Below are positions 1 to 5,181 of a DNA stretch of 5,181 nt, piece after piece; within the stretch, counting starts at the first letter, position 1; each line of letters opens with the position of its first letter. The notes under the pieces are model-generated. The model was not told the origin of the DNA and searched no databases. It worked only from the letters and a program-made list of their open reading frames with translations. A program made the translations under genes and the position numbers. The stretch is from positions 1-5,181 of the forward strand of contig JAIBHM010000134.1 in NCBI GenBank assembly GCA_020028535.1. Direction: 5' to 3'. This DNA is from Armatimonadota bacterium (lineage in GTDB: Bacteria; Sysuimicrobiota; Sysuimicrobiia; Sysuimicrobiales; Kaftiobacteriaceae).

Positions 1-1
1 G

Positions 2-1411
2 CTGGCAAACGACACCACGGCGCGGCGTGTCATCGAGCAAGTTTATGACGGTCTGCTGGAGCTGGACGCGCAACTGAGACCTCGTCCTGCTCTGGCCGAA
101 TCGTGGACTCAGGCGTCCCCCACCAGCTGGGTCTTCAAACTGCGCCGGAACGTCCGGTTCCATGACGGCACCCCGCTGACCGCCGCGGACGTCGTGTTCA
201 CGTACACGACCATCCTCGATCCTGCCCTGCGGGCGCCGTTGCGCGGCTTGTACCTTCCGATCACCCGGGTCGAGGCCGTCGACAACGAGACGGTGCGGTT
301 TACCCTGAGTGCCCCATACGCCCCGCTGCTCAAATATGCCGACATGGCCATTGTCTCGCGCGCCGCCGTCGAGCGCCTCGGGGCCGAGTACGCCAGCCGC
401 CCCGTCGGCACGGGTGCGTACAAGTTCGTCTCCTGGCAGCGCAACAGCCGGATCGTTCTGGAGGCGAACCCCGATTCCTGGAGGGGGCGCCCGAAACTGA
501 ACCAGGTGATCTTCAACATCATTCCCGACAACACGACGCGCGCCGCGGCTCTGGAATCCGGGGACGTGGACCTCATCCATTCCCCGCTGTCCCCGCAGGA
601 CGTCGCGCGCCTCAGAGGCTCCCCGCGTGTCACGATCACGCAGATGACCGGCCTGGGGATTACGTATCTGAACATGAACATGATGGACCCGATCGTGCGC
701 GACGTGCGGATCCGCCGCGCCATCGCCCACCTCATCCCTCAGACGACGATCGTACGGCAGATCTACCGCGAGATGGACCGGCCGGCGACCTCCGTCCTCC
801 TGCCGGCATGGTCCGGGGTCTTCACGGATGAGATTGTGCAGCCGGGGCACGACATCGCCCGCGCGAAAGCGCTGCTGGCGGAGGCGGGCTGGACGGATAG
901 CAACCGGGACGGCGTGCTGGACAAAGACGGGCAGCGGCTTGCGCTGACCATCCGCACGCACAGCGAGGATCCGAATCGCATTCAGGTGGTCGAATTACTG
1001 ATCAGCATCCTCCGCTCATCCGGGATCGAGGCGCGAGCGGAGATTACCGAGTTCCCCGCACTGGTAGGCGCCTTGCTCGCGGGCAACTACCAGGTCGTGC
1101 TGGTGGGCTGGCTGGGTCTGGTCGACCCCGACCGGGGTATGTTCAACCAGTTCCACAGCAAGGGCACTCAGAATTGGGAGAAGTACAACAATCCCCGTAT
1201 CGACGCGCTGCTCGACGAGGGGCGGCAGAAAGCCGATCCTACCGAGCGTGCGCGCATTTACCGCGACGTCGCCCGGGTCATCGCCACGGATCTGCCCTAT
1301 TACGTGCTGACTTATCAGGGCTATATCGTGGGGGTCAACCGGCGCGTGCAGGGGTTCGTGCCGAACCCGAGCGGGAGTTTTCGTTCTTTGTGGACGACGA
1401 GCGTTCCCTGA
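2..1411 (+). CDS. ABC transporter family 5 solute-binding protein (DppA/OppA class), 5' end cut by window
   Basis: This is the extracellular receptor of a peptide-type ABC importer: it binds the ligand outside the membrane and delivers it to the permeases encoded next. The frame is open from base 2 to the TGA at 1409-1411, giving 469 visible residues. Family members are usually about 500-550 long, so only the signal peptide and the first mature residues are missing. Visible family hallmarks (numbered from the first visible residue) are VYDGLLELD (14-22), LAESW (31-35), the signature RNVRFHDGTPLTAADVVF (49-66), GTGAYKF (136-142), ALLAEAGW (290-297), GWLGLVDPD around 368 and YNNPRIDALLDEGR near 395. 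The GTG at 194 falls inside the signature and is not a start. The ligand cannot be read from sequence: this family takes peptides, but also glutathione, nickel, opines and oligosaccharides. The family call is very secure and the substrate is open. Confidence 0.95.
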   Translation: MANDTTARRVIEQVYDGLLELDAQLRPRPALAESWTQASPTSWVFKLRRNVRFHDGTPLTAADVVFTYTTILDPALRAPLRGLYLPITRVEAVDNETVRFTLSAPYAPLLKYADMAIVSRAAVERLGAEYASRPVGTGAYKFVSWQRNSRIVLEANPDSWRGRPKLNQVIFNIIPDNTTRAAALESGDVDLIHSPLSPQDVARLRGSPRVTITQMTGLGITYLNMNMMDPIVRDVRIRRAIAHLIPQTTIVRQIYREMDRPATSVLLPAWSGVFTDEIVQPGHDIARAKALLAEAGWTDSNRDGVLDKDGQRLALTIRTHSEDPNRIQVVELLISILRSSGIEARAEITEFPALVGALLAGNYQVVLVGWLGLVDPDRGMFNQFHSKGTQNWEKYNNPRIDALLDEGRQKADPTERARIYRDVARVIATDLPYYVLTYQGYIVGVNRRVQGFVPNPSGSFRSLWTTSVP

Positions 1412-1421
1412 TCTAGGGTAT

Positions 1422-1458
1422 GGGGGCAGCGCCAGGCGCGGGTGAGCCCGCTGCCCCT
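1422..1458 (+). promoter_or_regulatory. GC-rich stem-loop between binding-protein and permease genes
   Basis: GGGGCAGC at 1423-1430 pairs perfectly with GCTGCCCC at 1450-1457. One more G-C pair (1431/1449) extends the stem inward and a G-U pair (1422/1458) extends it outward. The loop contains a competing smaller hairpin, GCGGG-TGAG-CCCGC (1438-1451). There is no T-run, so it is not a canonical intrinsic terminator. Hairpins just after a binding-protein gene, as in malE-malF type operons, are known to protect the upstream message so that the binding protein is made in excess over the permeases. That role is inferred here. The stem would also bury the alternative GTG start at 1442. Confidence 0.5.
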
Positions 1459-1465
1459 CCCGCGG

Positions 1466-2437
1466 ATGGTTCGCTACACCACTCGCCGCCTGCTGCTTCT
1501 GGTTCCCGTCGCGCTCGGCGCGGCAGTCATCACGTTCGTCTTGCTGCTGCTCCTGCCGGGAGATCCGGCGATCGCGCTGCTGGGACAGGAGGCATCCGGT
1601 CCCGAGATCGCGCGTTTTCGCAACCTGCTGGGACTCGACCGGCCCGTGCCGATCCAGTTGGGACTGTACCTCTGGCGGATGGCGCGCGGCGACTTCGGTC
1701 GTTCCATTACGCTCGACGCTCCCGTGCTGCGGCTGATTCTCTCCACGCTTCCCGCAACACTGGAGCTCGCTATCTTCTCGATCACCCTGGCCGTGGTAGG
1801 GGGGATCCCGCTGGGGCTGCTGGCGGCCCGCCGGCGAGGCACGGCGGTCGACACGACCACGATGCTGCTGGCGCAATTAGGGGTCTCGATGCCGGTGTTC
1901 TGGCTCGGCGTCCTCCTGATTCTGCTGTTCGCCGTCAAGCTAAACTGGCTGCCGTCGTTCGGCCGCGGCGCGCCGCTCGTGGCCGCCCTCGTTTCCGGCA
2001 ACGCCGGCCTGATCATGGACAGCCTGCGCCATCTCATCCTGCCGGGCTTCACCCTGGCATTCTTCAACCTCGCCCTGCTCAGCCGCCTGACGCGCTGGGC
2101 GCTTCTTGAGGTTCTGGAAGAAGATTATGTGCGGACGGCGCGGGCGAAGGGTCAGCGCGAGCGCATCGTGCTCTACCGGCATGCCTTGCGCAATGCGCTG
2201 CTGCCGATCGTGACGATCGTCGGACTGCAGTTCGGCAACGCCCTCGGCGGCGCTGTCGTGACCGAGACCATCTTCGGCTGGCCGGGGATGGGGCGGCTCG
2301 TCGTCCAGGCGATCGGGCAGCGCGACTTCCCGGTTGTACAGGGCGCGGTCCTGGTGCTGGCGCTTCTGTTCTCACTGTTCAATGTTCTGGTCGACCTGAC
2401 ATATGCGTTCATCGACCCGCGCATTCGGTACGGGTAA
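1466..2437 (+). CDS. dppB: Peptide-type ABC transporter permease, DppB/OppB family
   Basis: One of two inner-membrane subunits forming the translocation path of the importer. From ATG 1466 it is 323 residues, normal for the family. TM1 spans about 9-30 after the positive start RYTTRR and is followed by the family motif LPGDPA (30-35). Further membrane segments lie near 97-121, 134-157, 187-206, 245-266 and 290-312. The EAA loop that docks the ATPase is clear: DYVRTARAKG (220-229) then HALRNALLP (239-247). TETIFGWPGMGRLV (266-279) and the C-terminal IDPRIRYG are also typical. An in-frame GTG at 1442 would add eight residues. I prefer ATG 1466 because MVRYTTRRLLLL matches family N-termini and the GTG sits inside a hairpin. 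However, 1466 has no clear Shine-Dalgarno, whereas 1442 has a weak AGG. The symbol denotes the family and does not establish dipeptide as the substrate. Confidence 0.95.
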   Translation: MVRYTTRRLLLLVPVALGAAVITFVLLLLLPGDPAIALLGQEASGPEIARFRNLLGLDRPVPIQLGLYLWRMARGDFGRSITLDAPVLRLILSTLPATLELAIFSITLAVVGGIPLGLLAARRRGTAVDTTTMLLAQLGVSMPVFWLGVLLILLFAVKLNWLPSFGRGAPLVAALVSGNAGLIMDSLRHLILPGFTLAFFNLALLSRLTRWALLEVLEEDYVRTARAKGQRERIVLYRHALRNALLPIVTIVGLQFGNALGGAVVTETIFGWPGMGRLVVQAIGQRDFPVVQGAVLVLALLFSLFNVLVDLTYAFIDPRIRYG

Positions 2438-2444
2438 GCGCCTC

Positions 2445-3266
2445 ATGATGCTTCGCCGCCTTACGCCCTCGGCGAAGGCAGGGATGGCGGTGCTATTCGT
2501 GATCATCCTGGCCGCGGCGGTCCCGGTCCTGTTTACACGCGTGAATCCGGATGAGCTGGACATCATGGCACGCCTCTCACCGCCTTCGGCGGGCCATCCC
2601 ATCGGGACCGACCACATCGGACGCGACCTGCTGAGCCGTCTTGTATATGGCGCGCGCGTCTCACTGCTCGTAGCCGTGGCATCCGTGGGTGGAGCGGTGG
2701 CGATCGGCGTTCTCCTGGGGCTGCTGGCAGGCTACTATGGGCGGTGGGCGGACGGCACGATCATGCGGCTGGTCGATGTGTTCCTGGCATTTCCGGCGAT
2801 CCTGCTGGCGCTCGCGCTCGTCGCGGCGCTCGGGGCCGGTATCACGAGCGTGATCGCGGCGCTCGTCCTGGTGTTCTGGACGCAATATGCGCGGGTCGTG
2901 AGGGCGGTGACGCTCGCCGAGAAAGAAAAGGCCTATGTCGAGGCAGCGCGCGCGATCGGCGCGGGAGACGTCCGCATCCTGGCCAGGCACATCTTTCCAA
3001 ACGTACTCTCGCCGGTCATCATCCTGGCCACTCTCGGAATGGGGACCGCCGTAGTCGCCGAGTCCGCGCTCTCATTCCTCGGGATGGGCGTGCAGCCGCC
3101 CGCGCCGTCGTGGGGATGGACGCTCGCCTTCGGCACACGCTACCTGCGGGATGCCCCGCACATCGCCACGTTCTCCGGGCTCGCGATCATGGCGACCGTG
3201 CTGGGATTCAACCTGCTGGGTGATGGGATCCGGGACCTGCTGGATCCGAAGTTCCGCCCGCAATGA
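2445..3266 (+). CDS. dppC: Peptide-type ABC transporter permease, DppC/OppC family
   Basis: The second inner-membrane permease, expected to pair with the DppB-type subunit. From ATG 2445 it has 273 residues, within the usual 270-300. TM1 is about 14-30, followed by the periplasmic family motif HPIGTDHIGRDLLSRLVYGAR (51-71). Other membrane segments are near 72-95, 110-130, 134-153, 188-207 and 241-260. The EAA ATPase-docking loop is EAARAIGAGD (166-175) with HIFPN (182-186). The family C-terminal blocks ESALSFLGMGVQPPAPSWGW (206-225) and NLLGDGIRDLLDPKFRP (256-272) are intact. The start lies 7 bases past the upstream stop. ATG 2448 is equally possible, and ATG 2403 would overlap dppB by 35 bases and add a Ser/Arg-rich leader atypical of the family. 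Ribosome binding is weak (GGGTAAG, 2432-2438), suggesting translational coupling. No ATPase gene follows. Confidence 0.94.
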   Translation: MMLRRLTPSAKAGMAVLFVIILAAAVPVLFTRVNPDELDIMARLSPPSAGHPIGTDHIGRDLLSRLVYGARVSLLVAVASVGGAVAIGVLLGLLAGYYGRWADGTIMRLVDVFLAFPAILLALALVAALGAGITSVIAALVLVFWTQYARVVRAVTLAEKEKAYVEAARAIGAGDVRILARHIFPNVLSPVIILATLGMGTAVVAESALSFLGMGVQPPAPSWGWTLAFGTRYLRDAPHIATFSGLAIMATVLGFNLLGDGIRDLLDPKFRPQ

Positions 3267-3285
3267 GATGCCGTTCACAGTGAAG

Positions 3286-3292
3286 AGAGGAG
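3286..3292 (+). promoter_or_regulatory. Shine-Dalgarno site for the deacylase gene
   Basis: AGAGGAG is the best ribosome binding site in the window. It lies 7 bases before ATG 3300 and only 4 before the in-frame GTG at 3297, so spacing favours the ATG. Its strength, compared with the weak sites of the two permeases, suggests that the hydrolase is translated independently and well. Confidence 0.75.
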
Positions 3293-3299
3293 CACGGTG

Positions 3300-4223
3300 A
3301 TGCCGACCCGCACGTACCGCCCCATCCACGTCGGGACGCTGGCCAGCGGTACCGAGCTGATCCTACCCATGCACGAGATTGTTGGCGACCGTTCCGGTCC
3401 GACCGTCGGAATCTCCGCGGGAATCCACGGAGAGGAAGCGACCGGCGTGGAGATTGTCTATCAATTCCTGCGCCGTCAGGATTTGAGCTCCCTCGCCGGG
3501 CGGCTGCTTGTGCTCCCCATCGCCAATCCGTTCTCGTACGCGGCCGTCTCGCGCGGAACGCCGATCGACATGATGAATCTGAACCGAGTCTTTCCGGGGA
3601 ACGCGGACGGTTTTCTGACTGAACAGCTCGCACATAAGATCGTCGAAGGTTTCCTCAAGCACCTGGACGTCTACGTGGATCTGCACGCCGGCGGCTCCAC
3701 CCCCACCGTGGATTACGTCTACATCATCAACGCCGAGCCGCTCTCGCGCGCATTCGGCTCGCGGCTGCTCTACCGGCCGAAGGAGACGCTGATGGGGACC
3801 TCTATCAGCGTGACAAGGGAGCGCGGGATTCGCTCGGTGGTTGTGGAGCTCGGCGGTGGACGGGTGGATCAGAGCGCCTACGTCGACCGGGGCATCCAGG
3901 GCCTGCTCAATATCCTGCGCACCCTGGAAATGCTGCCGGGTTCGCCGGCAGATCCGCCCTCGCAGGTCGCGCTGCGGGAGATCGTCACGCTGCGGCCCCA
4001 TCATGGGGGGTTGCTGCTGCCGGAGGTAACCACGATGGGGGGCGAAGTCAGGAGCGGACAGGTCCTCGGGCGAATCGTCAGCCCGTATTCACTGCAGGAA
4101 CTCGAAGCGGTGCGCTGTCCGTTTGAGCGCGGCGTCATCGTGCTGACACACCTCACCCCGAGTGTCGTTGAACCGGGGATCTACGGGTTCATGATCGGCA
4201 ATCTGGCCACCGCTGAGGCGTAA
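3300..4223 (+). CDS. Succinylglutamate desuccinylase/aspartoacylase family zinc deacylase
   Basis: A predicted cytoplasmic zinc amidohydrolase of the M14-like AstE/AspA family, which releases an acid from N-acyl amino acids or related amides. The 307-residue length is normal. Zinc ligands are visible: H43 and E46 in GIHGEEATG (41-49), and H129 in DLHAGG (127-132). The substrate-binding motif DMMNLNRVFPG (90-100) follows NPFSY (76-80) and R85. The probable catalytic glutamate is E183 in VVELGGG (181-187). Residues about 225-303 form the C-terminal beta domain typical of this family (PHHGGLLLPEV, GQVLGRIVSP, EPGIYGFMIGN). There is no signal peptide. It follows the DppC-type gene after 33 bases with its own ribosome binding site, so it is probably the last gene of the transporter operon, acting on the imported compound or a product of it. 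The family is certain. Neither N-succinylglutamate nor N-acetylaspartate is established as substrate, and no arginine succinyltransferase genes are nearby. Confidence 0.93.
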   Translation: MPTRTYRPIHVGTLASGTELILPMHEIVGDRSGPTVGISAGIHGEEATGVEIVYQFLRRQDLSSLAGRLLVLPIANPFSYAAVSRGTPIDMMNLNRVFPGNADGFLTEQLAHKIVEGFLKHLDVYVDLHAGGSTPTVDYVYIINAEPLSRAFGSRLLYRPKETLMGTSISVTRERGIRSVVVELGGGRVDQSAYVDRGIQGLLNILRTLEMLPGSPADPPSQVALREIVTLRPHHGGLLLPEVTTMGGEVRSGQVLGRIVSPYSLQELEAVRCPFERGVIVLTHLTPSVVEPGIYGFMIGNLATAEA

Positions 4224-4229
4224 GCGTCT

Positions 4230-4373
4230 ATGCCCTCGATCCGCCTGGTCAACATCCCCTCCACGCTGACAGGGCAACTCGGTCCGGACCGAGTTAGGCC
4301 ATTTGTAACGAAACGCCACGGAGGCGCCTTCCGGGGTTATAAGCCGGTGCAGAATGGCAACAAATACTTATGA
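4230..4373 (+). CDS. Doubtful 47-residue open frame in the spacer
   Basis: An ATG 6 bases after the deacylase stop opens a 47-codon frame (begins MPSIRLVNIPST, ends PVQNGNKYL) whose stop overlaps the next gene's start as ATGA (4370-4373). Such overlaps are typical of coupled genes, and a GAGG (4215-4218) lies 11 bases upstream of the start. Against it: I recognise no family, the peptide is short with no membrane segment or signal, and it is spanned by a perfect palindrome that looks regulatory. It may be a chance frame, a leader peptide or a remnant of a longer gene. No other gene is visible between 4224 and 4369. Confidence 0.2.
   Translation: MPSIRLVNIPSTLTGQLGPDRVRPFVTKRHGGAFRGYKPVQNGNKYL
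4276..4295. promoter_or_regulatory. Perfect 20-bp palindrome, possible operator or transcript hairpin
   Basis: AACTCGGTCC at 4276-4285 is followed directly by its exact reverse complement GGACCGAGTT at 4286-4295, with CG at the centre. It lies 52 bases after the deacylase stop and 74 before the next gene. The lack of a spacer and the central CG suit a dimeric repressor operator (LacI-like regulators favour such sites). As RNA it could form an 8-bp stem with a CCGG loop, but no T-run follows, so a standard intrinsic terminator is unlikely. No convincing -35/-10 pair is visible nearby. TATAAG at 4338-4343 could be a -10 but has no partner at 17 bases. Confidence 0.5.
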
Positions 4374-4972
4374 GAAGCATGTTGCCGAGACACGCTGGCA
4401 GGGCCCTTTTTCGGATGGCAGTGGGCGCCATAGCAACCGTGGTGGTACTGTCCCTTTCAGCCGGGACGGCCCTTCCGGCGACGGGACCATTTCCCCTGCA
4501 GGTCATGATGACGTATCAAAAAGCCACGGGTGCGGTCACCGTCAAGGGTTCCGCCCTGCCGGGCACCGTGGTTCAAGTCCGGAACGCGAGCACCACGGTC
4601 AAGAGCACCGGCACTTATGCGCTGAAAACGTCGATGCCAATGTCGCTGGTGGCGGTGAGGCAGGGCAACATCCGGCGCTTCCGCTTCGATCTGCCGGCCA
4701 AAGCCAAGCCCTATGTCACCGAGCTCACCATCAGGGCTGATCTCACGCGGATGTGGAGCGTGGTGACCGGGTTCCTGTCGCTCACCGAGCATCCGCCGGC
4801 GACAATCACTGTGCAGCATGTAGAGAAGGGGACGACCTACAAGGCTACGCTGACGAAGGGGAACTTCCTCATATGGTTGCCGGTGGTGCGAGGGACGAAC
4901 ACTCTTCACTGGTACCTGCAGGTGGGACCGACCAGATGGCCGGGGCCGGATCTTACGTTCACAGCGCAATAA
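4370..4972 (+). CDS. Secreted protein with two probable Ig-like beta-sandwich units, function unknown
   Basis: I do not recognise a named family. From ATG 4370 the protein is 200 residues. The N-terminus is a signal peptide: basic residues R2, R7, R11 and R15, a hydrophobic core at about 16-31, and probable cleavage near 34-37 (GTALPA). It has no cysteine, so it is not a lipoprotein. The mature part is rich in Thr and Val in alternating strand-like runs. Two units look related: residues about 54-106 (VKGSALPGTVVQVRN, TTVKSTGTYAL) and 131-185 (VTGFLSLTEHPPATITV, TTYKATLTKGNFLI, VVRGTNTLHW). This pattern of P-x-T-x-V-x-V, then G-[TN]-[YF], resembles bacterial Ig-like or carboxypeptidase-regulatory-like beta domains used for binding or as cell-surface modules. 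Start choice is uncertain: ATG 4379 is in frame and neither has a good Shine-Dalgarno. It is probably outside the transporter operon, or only loosely attached to it. Confidence 0.75.
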   Translation: MRSMLPRHAGRALFRMAVGAIATVVVLSLSAGTALPATGPFPLQVMMTYQKATGAVTVKGSALPGTVVQVRNASTTVKSTGTYALKTSMPMSLVAVRQGNIRRFRFDLPAKAKPYVTELTIRADLTRMWSVVTGFLSLTEHPPATITVQHVEKGTTYKATLTKGNFLIWLPVVRGTNTLHWYLQVGPTRWPGPDLTFTAQ

Positions 4973-4980
4973 GCCCGGTT

Positions 4981-5181
4981 CTATTCCACGAGCAGAGTGA
5001 GCGGGGCGAATAACTCCTCCAATGCGAGAGGCCGGCGCAATAACCGCTGTTCTACGAGATACTGCACTAGTGTGGTGAGCACCGCGCGATTCGCTTCGAG
5101 ACCATAGGGCCACGGGTCCATCCCGAACACTTCCGACATCTCCTCGAGATCGGCCTGCAGCCAGGGAAGCGTGTAGCGGAG
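4981..5181 (-). CDS. C-terminus of a 4,5-dihydroxyphthalate decarboxylase-like protein, 5' end cut by window
   Basis: On the minus strand a frame open from base 5181 ends at TAG (4983-4981), giving the last 66 residues of a longer protein. The segment FGMDPWPYGLEANRAVL (19-35), followed by the LVQYLVEQRLL helix and the ending ALEELFAPLTL (53-63), matches my recollection of the conserved C-terminus of the Pht5-like family (D-x-WPYG-x-E-x-NR ... EELFAP). These proteins have a periplasmic-binding-protein-like fold. Some decarboxylate 4,5-dihydroxyphthalate to protocatechuate, but many annotated members are uncharacterised and may be binding proteins. Catalytic residues lie outside the window, so activity cannot be judged. 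The gene converges on the secreted-protein gene with 8 bases between stops and no visible terminator. The coding call rests on the match and the open frame. Confidence 0.7.
   Translation of the reverse strand, partial: LRYTLPWLQADLEEMSEVFGMDPWPYGLEANRAVLTTLVQYLVEQRLLRRPLALEELFAPLTLLVE

Noticed and set aside
1016..1876. Long minus-strand open frame of 286 codons opposite the binding protein and first permease
   Set aside because: It is antisense to two genes with unmistakable family motifs, its product is Gln/Arg/Pro-rich low complexity with no recognisable domain, and it spans the intergenic gap. It is a by-product of GC-rich codon use.
1420..2109. Plus-strand open frame of 229 codons starting at ATG 1420
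   Set aside because: It overlaps the DppB-type permease in another frame and encodes an Ala/Arg/Pro-rich product without motifs. The permease frame has clear family signatures throughout.
2403..2444. Upstream ATG 2403 as the start of the DppC-type permease
   Set aside because: It would overlap the preceding gene by 35 bases and add a leader (MRSSTRAFGTGKRL) not typical of the family. ATG 2445 directly after the stop gives the usual N-terminus.
3363..4004. Minus-strand open frame of 213 codons opposite the deacylase
   Set aside because: The plus strand here carries every zinc and substrate-binding motif of the AstE/AspA family. The antisense product has no recognisable features.
4276..4310. 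Palindrome as a rho-independent terminator for the operon
   Set aside because: The sequence after the dyad (aggccatttgtaacg) has no T-run, and the symmetric centre leaves only a CCGG loop. A hairpin-dependent pause is possible but not a canonical terminator.
4303..4343. TTGTAA (4303-4308) with TATAAG (4338-4343) as a promoter for the secreted-protein gene
   Set aside because: The spacing is 29 bases, far from the usual 16-18, and no better -35 box is found at the correct distance from TATAAG.
4457..5113. Minus-strand open frame of 218 codons over the secreted-protein gene
   Set aside because: It is in a different frame from the decarboxylase-like tail, is Arg/His-rich without motifs, and lies opposite a frame with a good signal peptide and structured beta pattern.
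1..5181. Mobile elements, CRISPR arrays, tRNA or rRNA genes, toxin-antitoxin or other defence systems
   Set aside because: I saw no terminal inverted repeats, transposase motifs, regularly spaced repeats, tRNA cloverleaf or defence-type domains. Nearly all sequence is taken up by the genes listed.

Overview
The window comes from a GC-rich bacterium (roughly 60-65% GC by eye) with tightly packed genes. Nothing in it fixes the phylum. A lone peptide-type ABC importer locus beside an aspartoacylase-like hydrolase, and a secreted Ig-like protein, fit environmental lineages such as Chloroflexota-like or Sysuimicrobiota-like Terrabacteria, Rokubacteria or soil Proteobacteria. That placement is a guess.

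Layout. Positions 2-1411 (+) hold most of a family 5 extracellular solute-binding protein of the DppA/OppA class, whose signal peptide lies off the left edge. A short gap with a GC-rich stem-loop (1422-1458) leads to two inner-membrane permeases, DppB type (1466-2437) and DppC type (2445-3266). After 33 bases containing a strong ribosome binding site comes a zinc-dependent deacylase of the succinylglutamate desuccinylase/aspartoacylase family (3300-4223). All four genes share a strand with small gaps, so they probably form one operon. No ATPase gene (DppD/DppF type) is in the window.

Positions 4224-4369 are a 146-base spacer with a perfect 20-bp palindrome (4276-4295) and a doubtful 47-codon frame. 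Next is a 200-residue secreted protein with two probable Ig-like beta-sandwich units (4370-4972, +). It converges, 8 bases away, on the 3' end of a minus-strand gene (4981-5181) whose C-terminus resembles 4,5-dihydroxyphthalate decarboxylase-like proteins.

How they may work together. The binding protein would capture a peptide-like ligand outside the membrane and pass it to the two permeases. The cytoplasmic deacylase may then hydrolyse an N-acyl amino acid or similar amide derived from the imported substrate. This coupling is inferred from gene order. I see no mobile element, tRNA, rRNA, CRISPR array or obviously new multi-gene system. The least explained items are the palindrome, the stem-loop and the Ig-like secreted protein.
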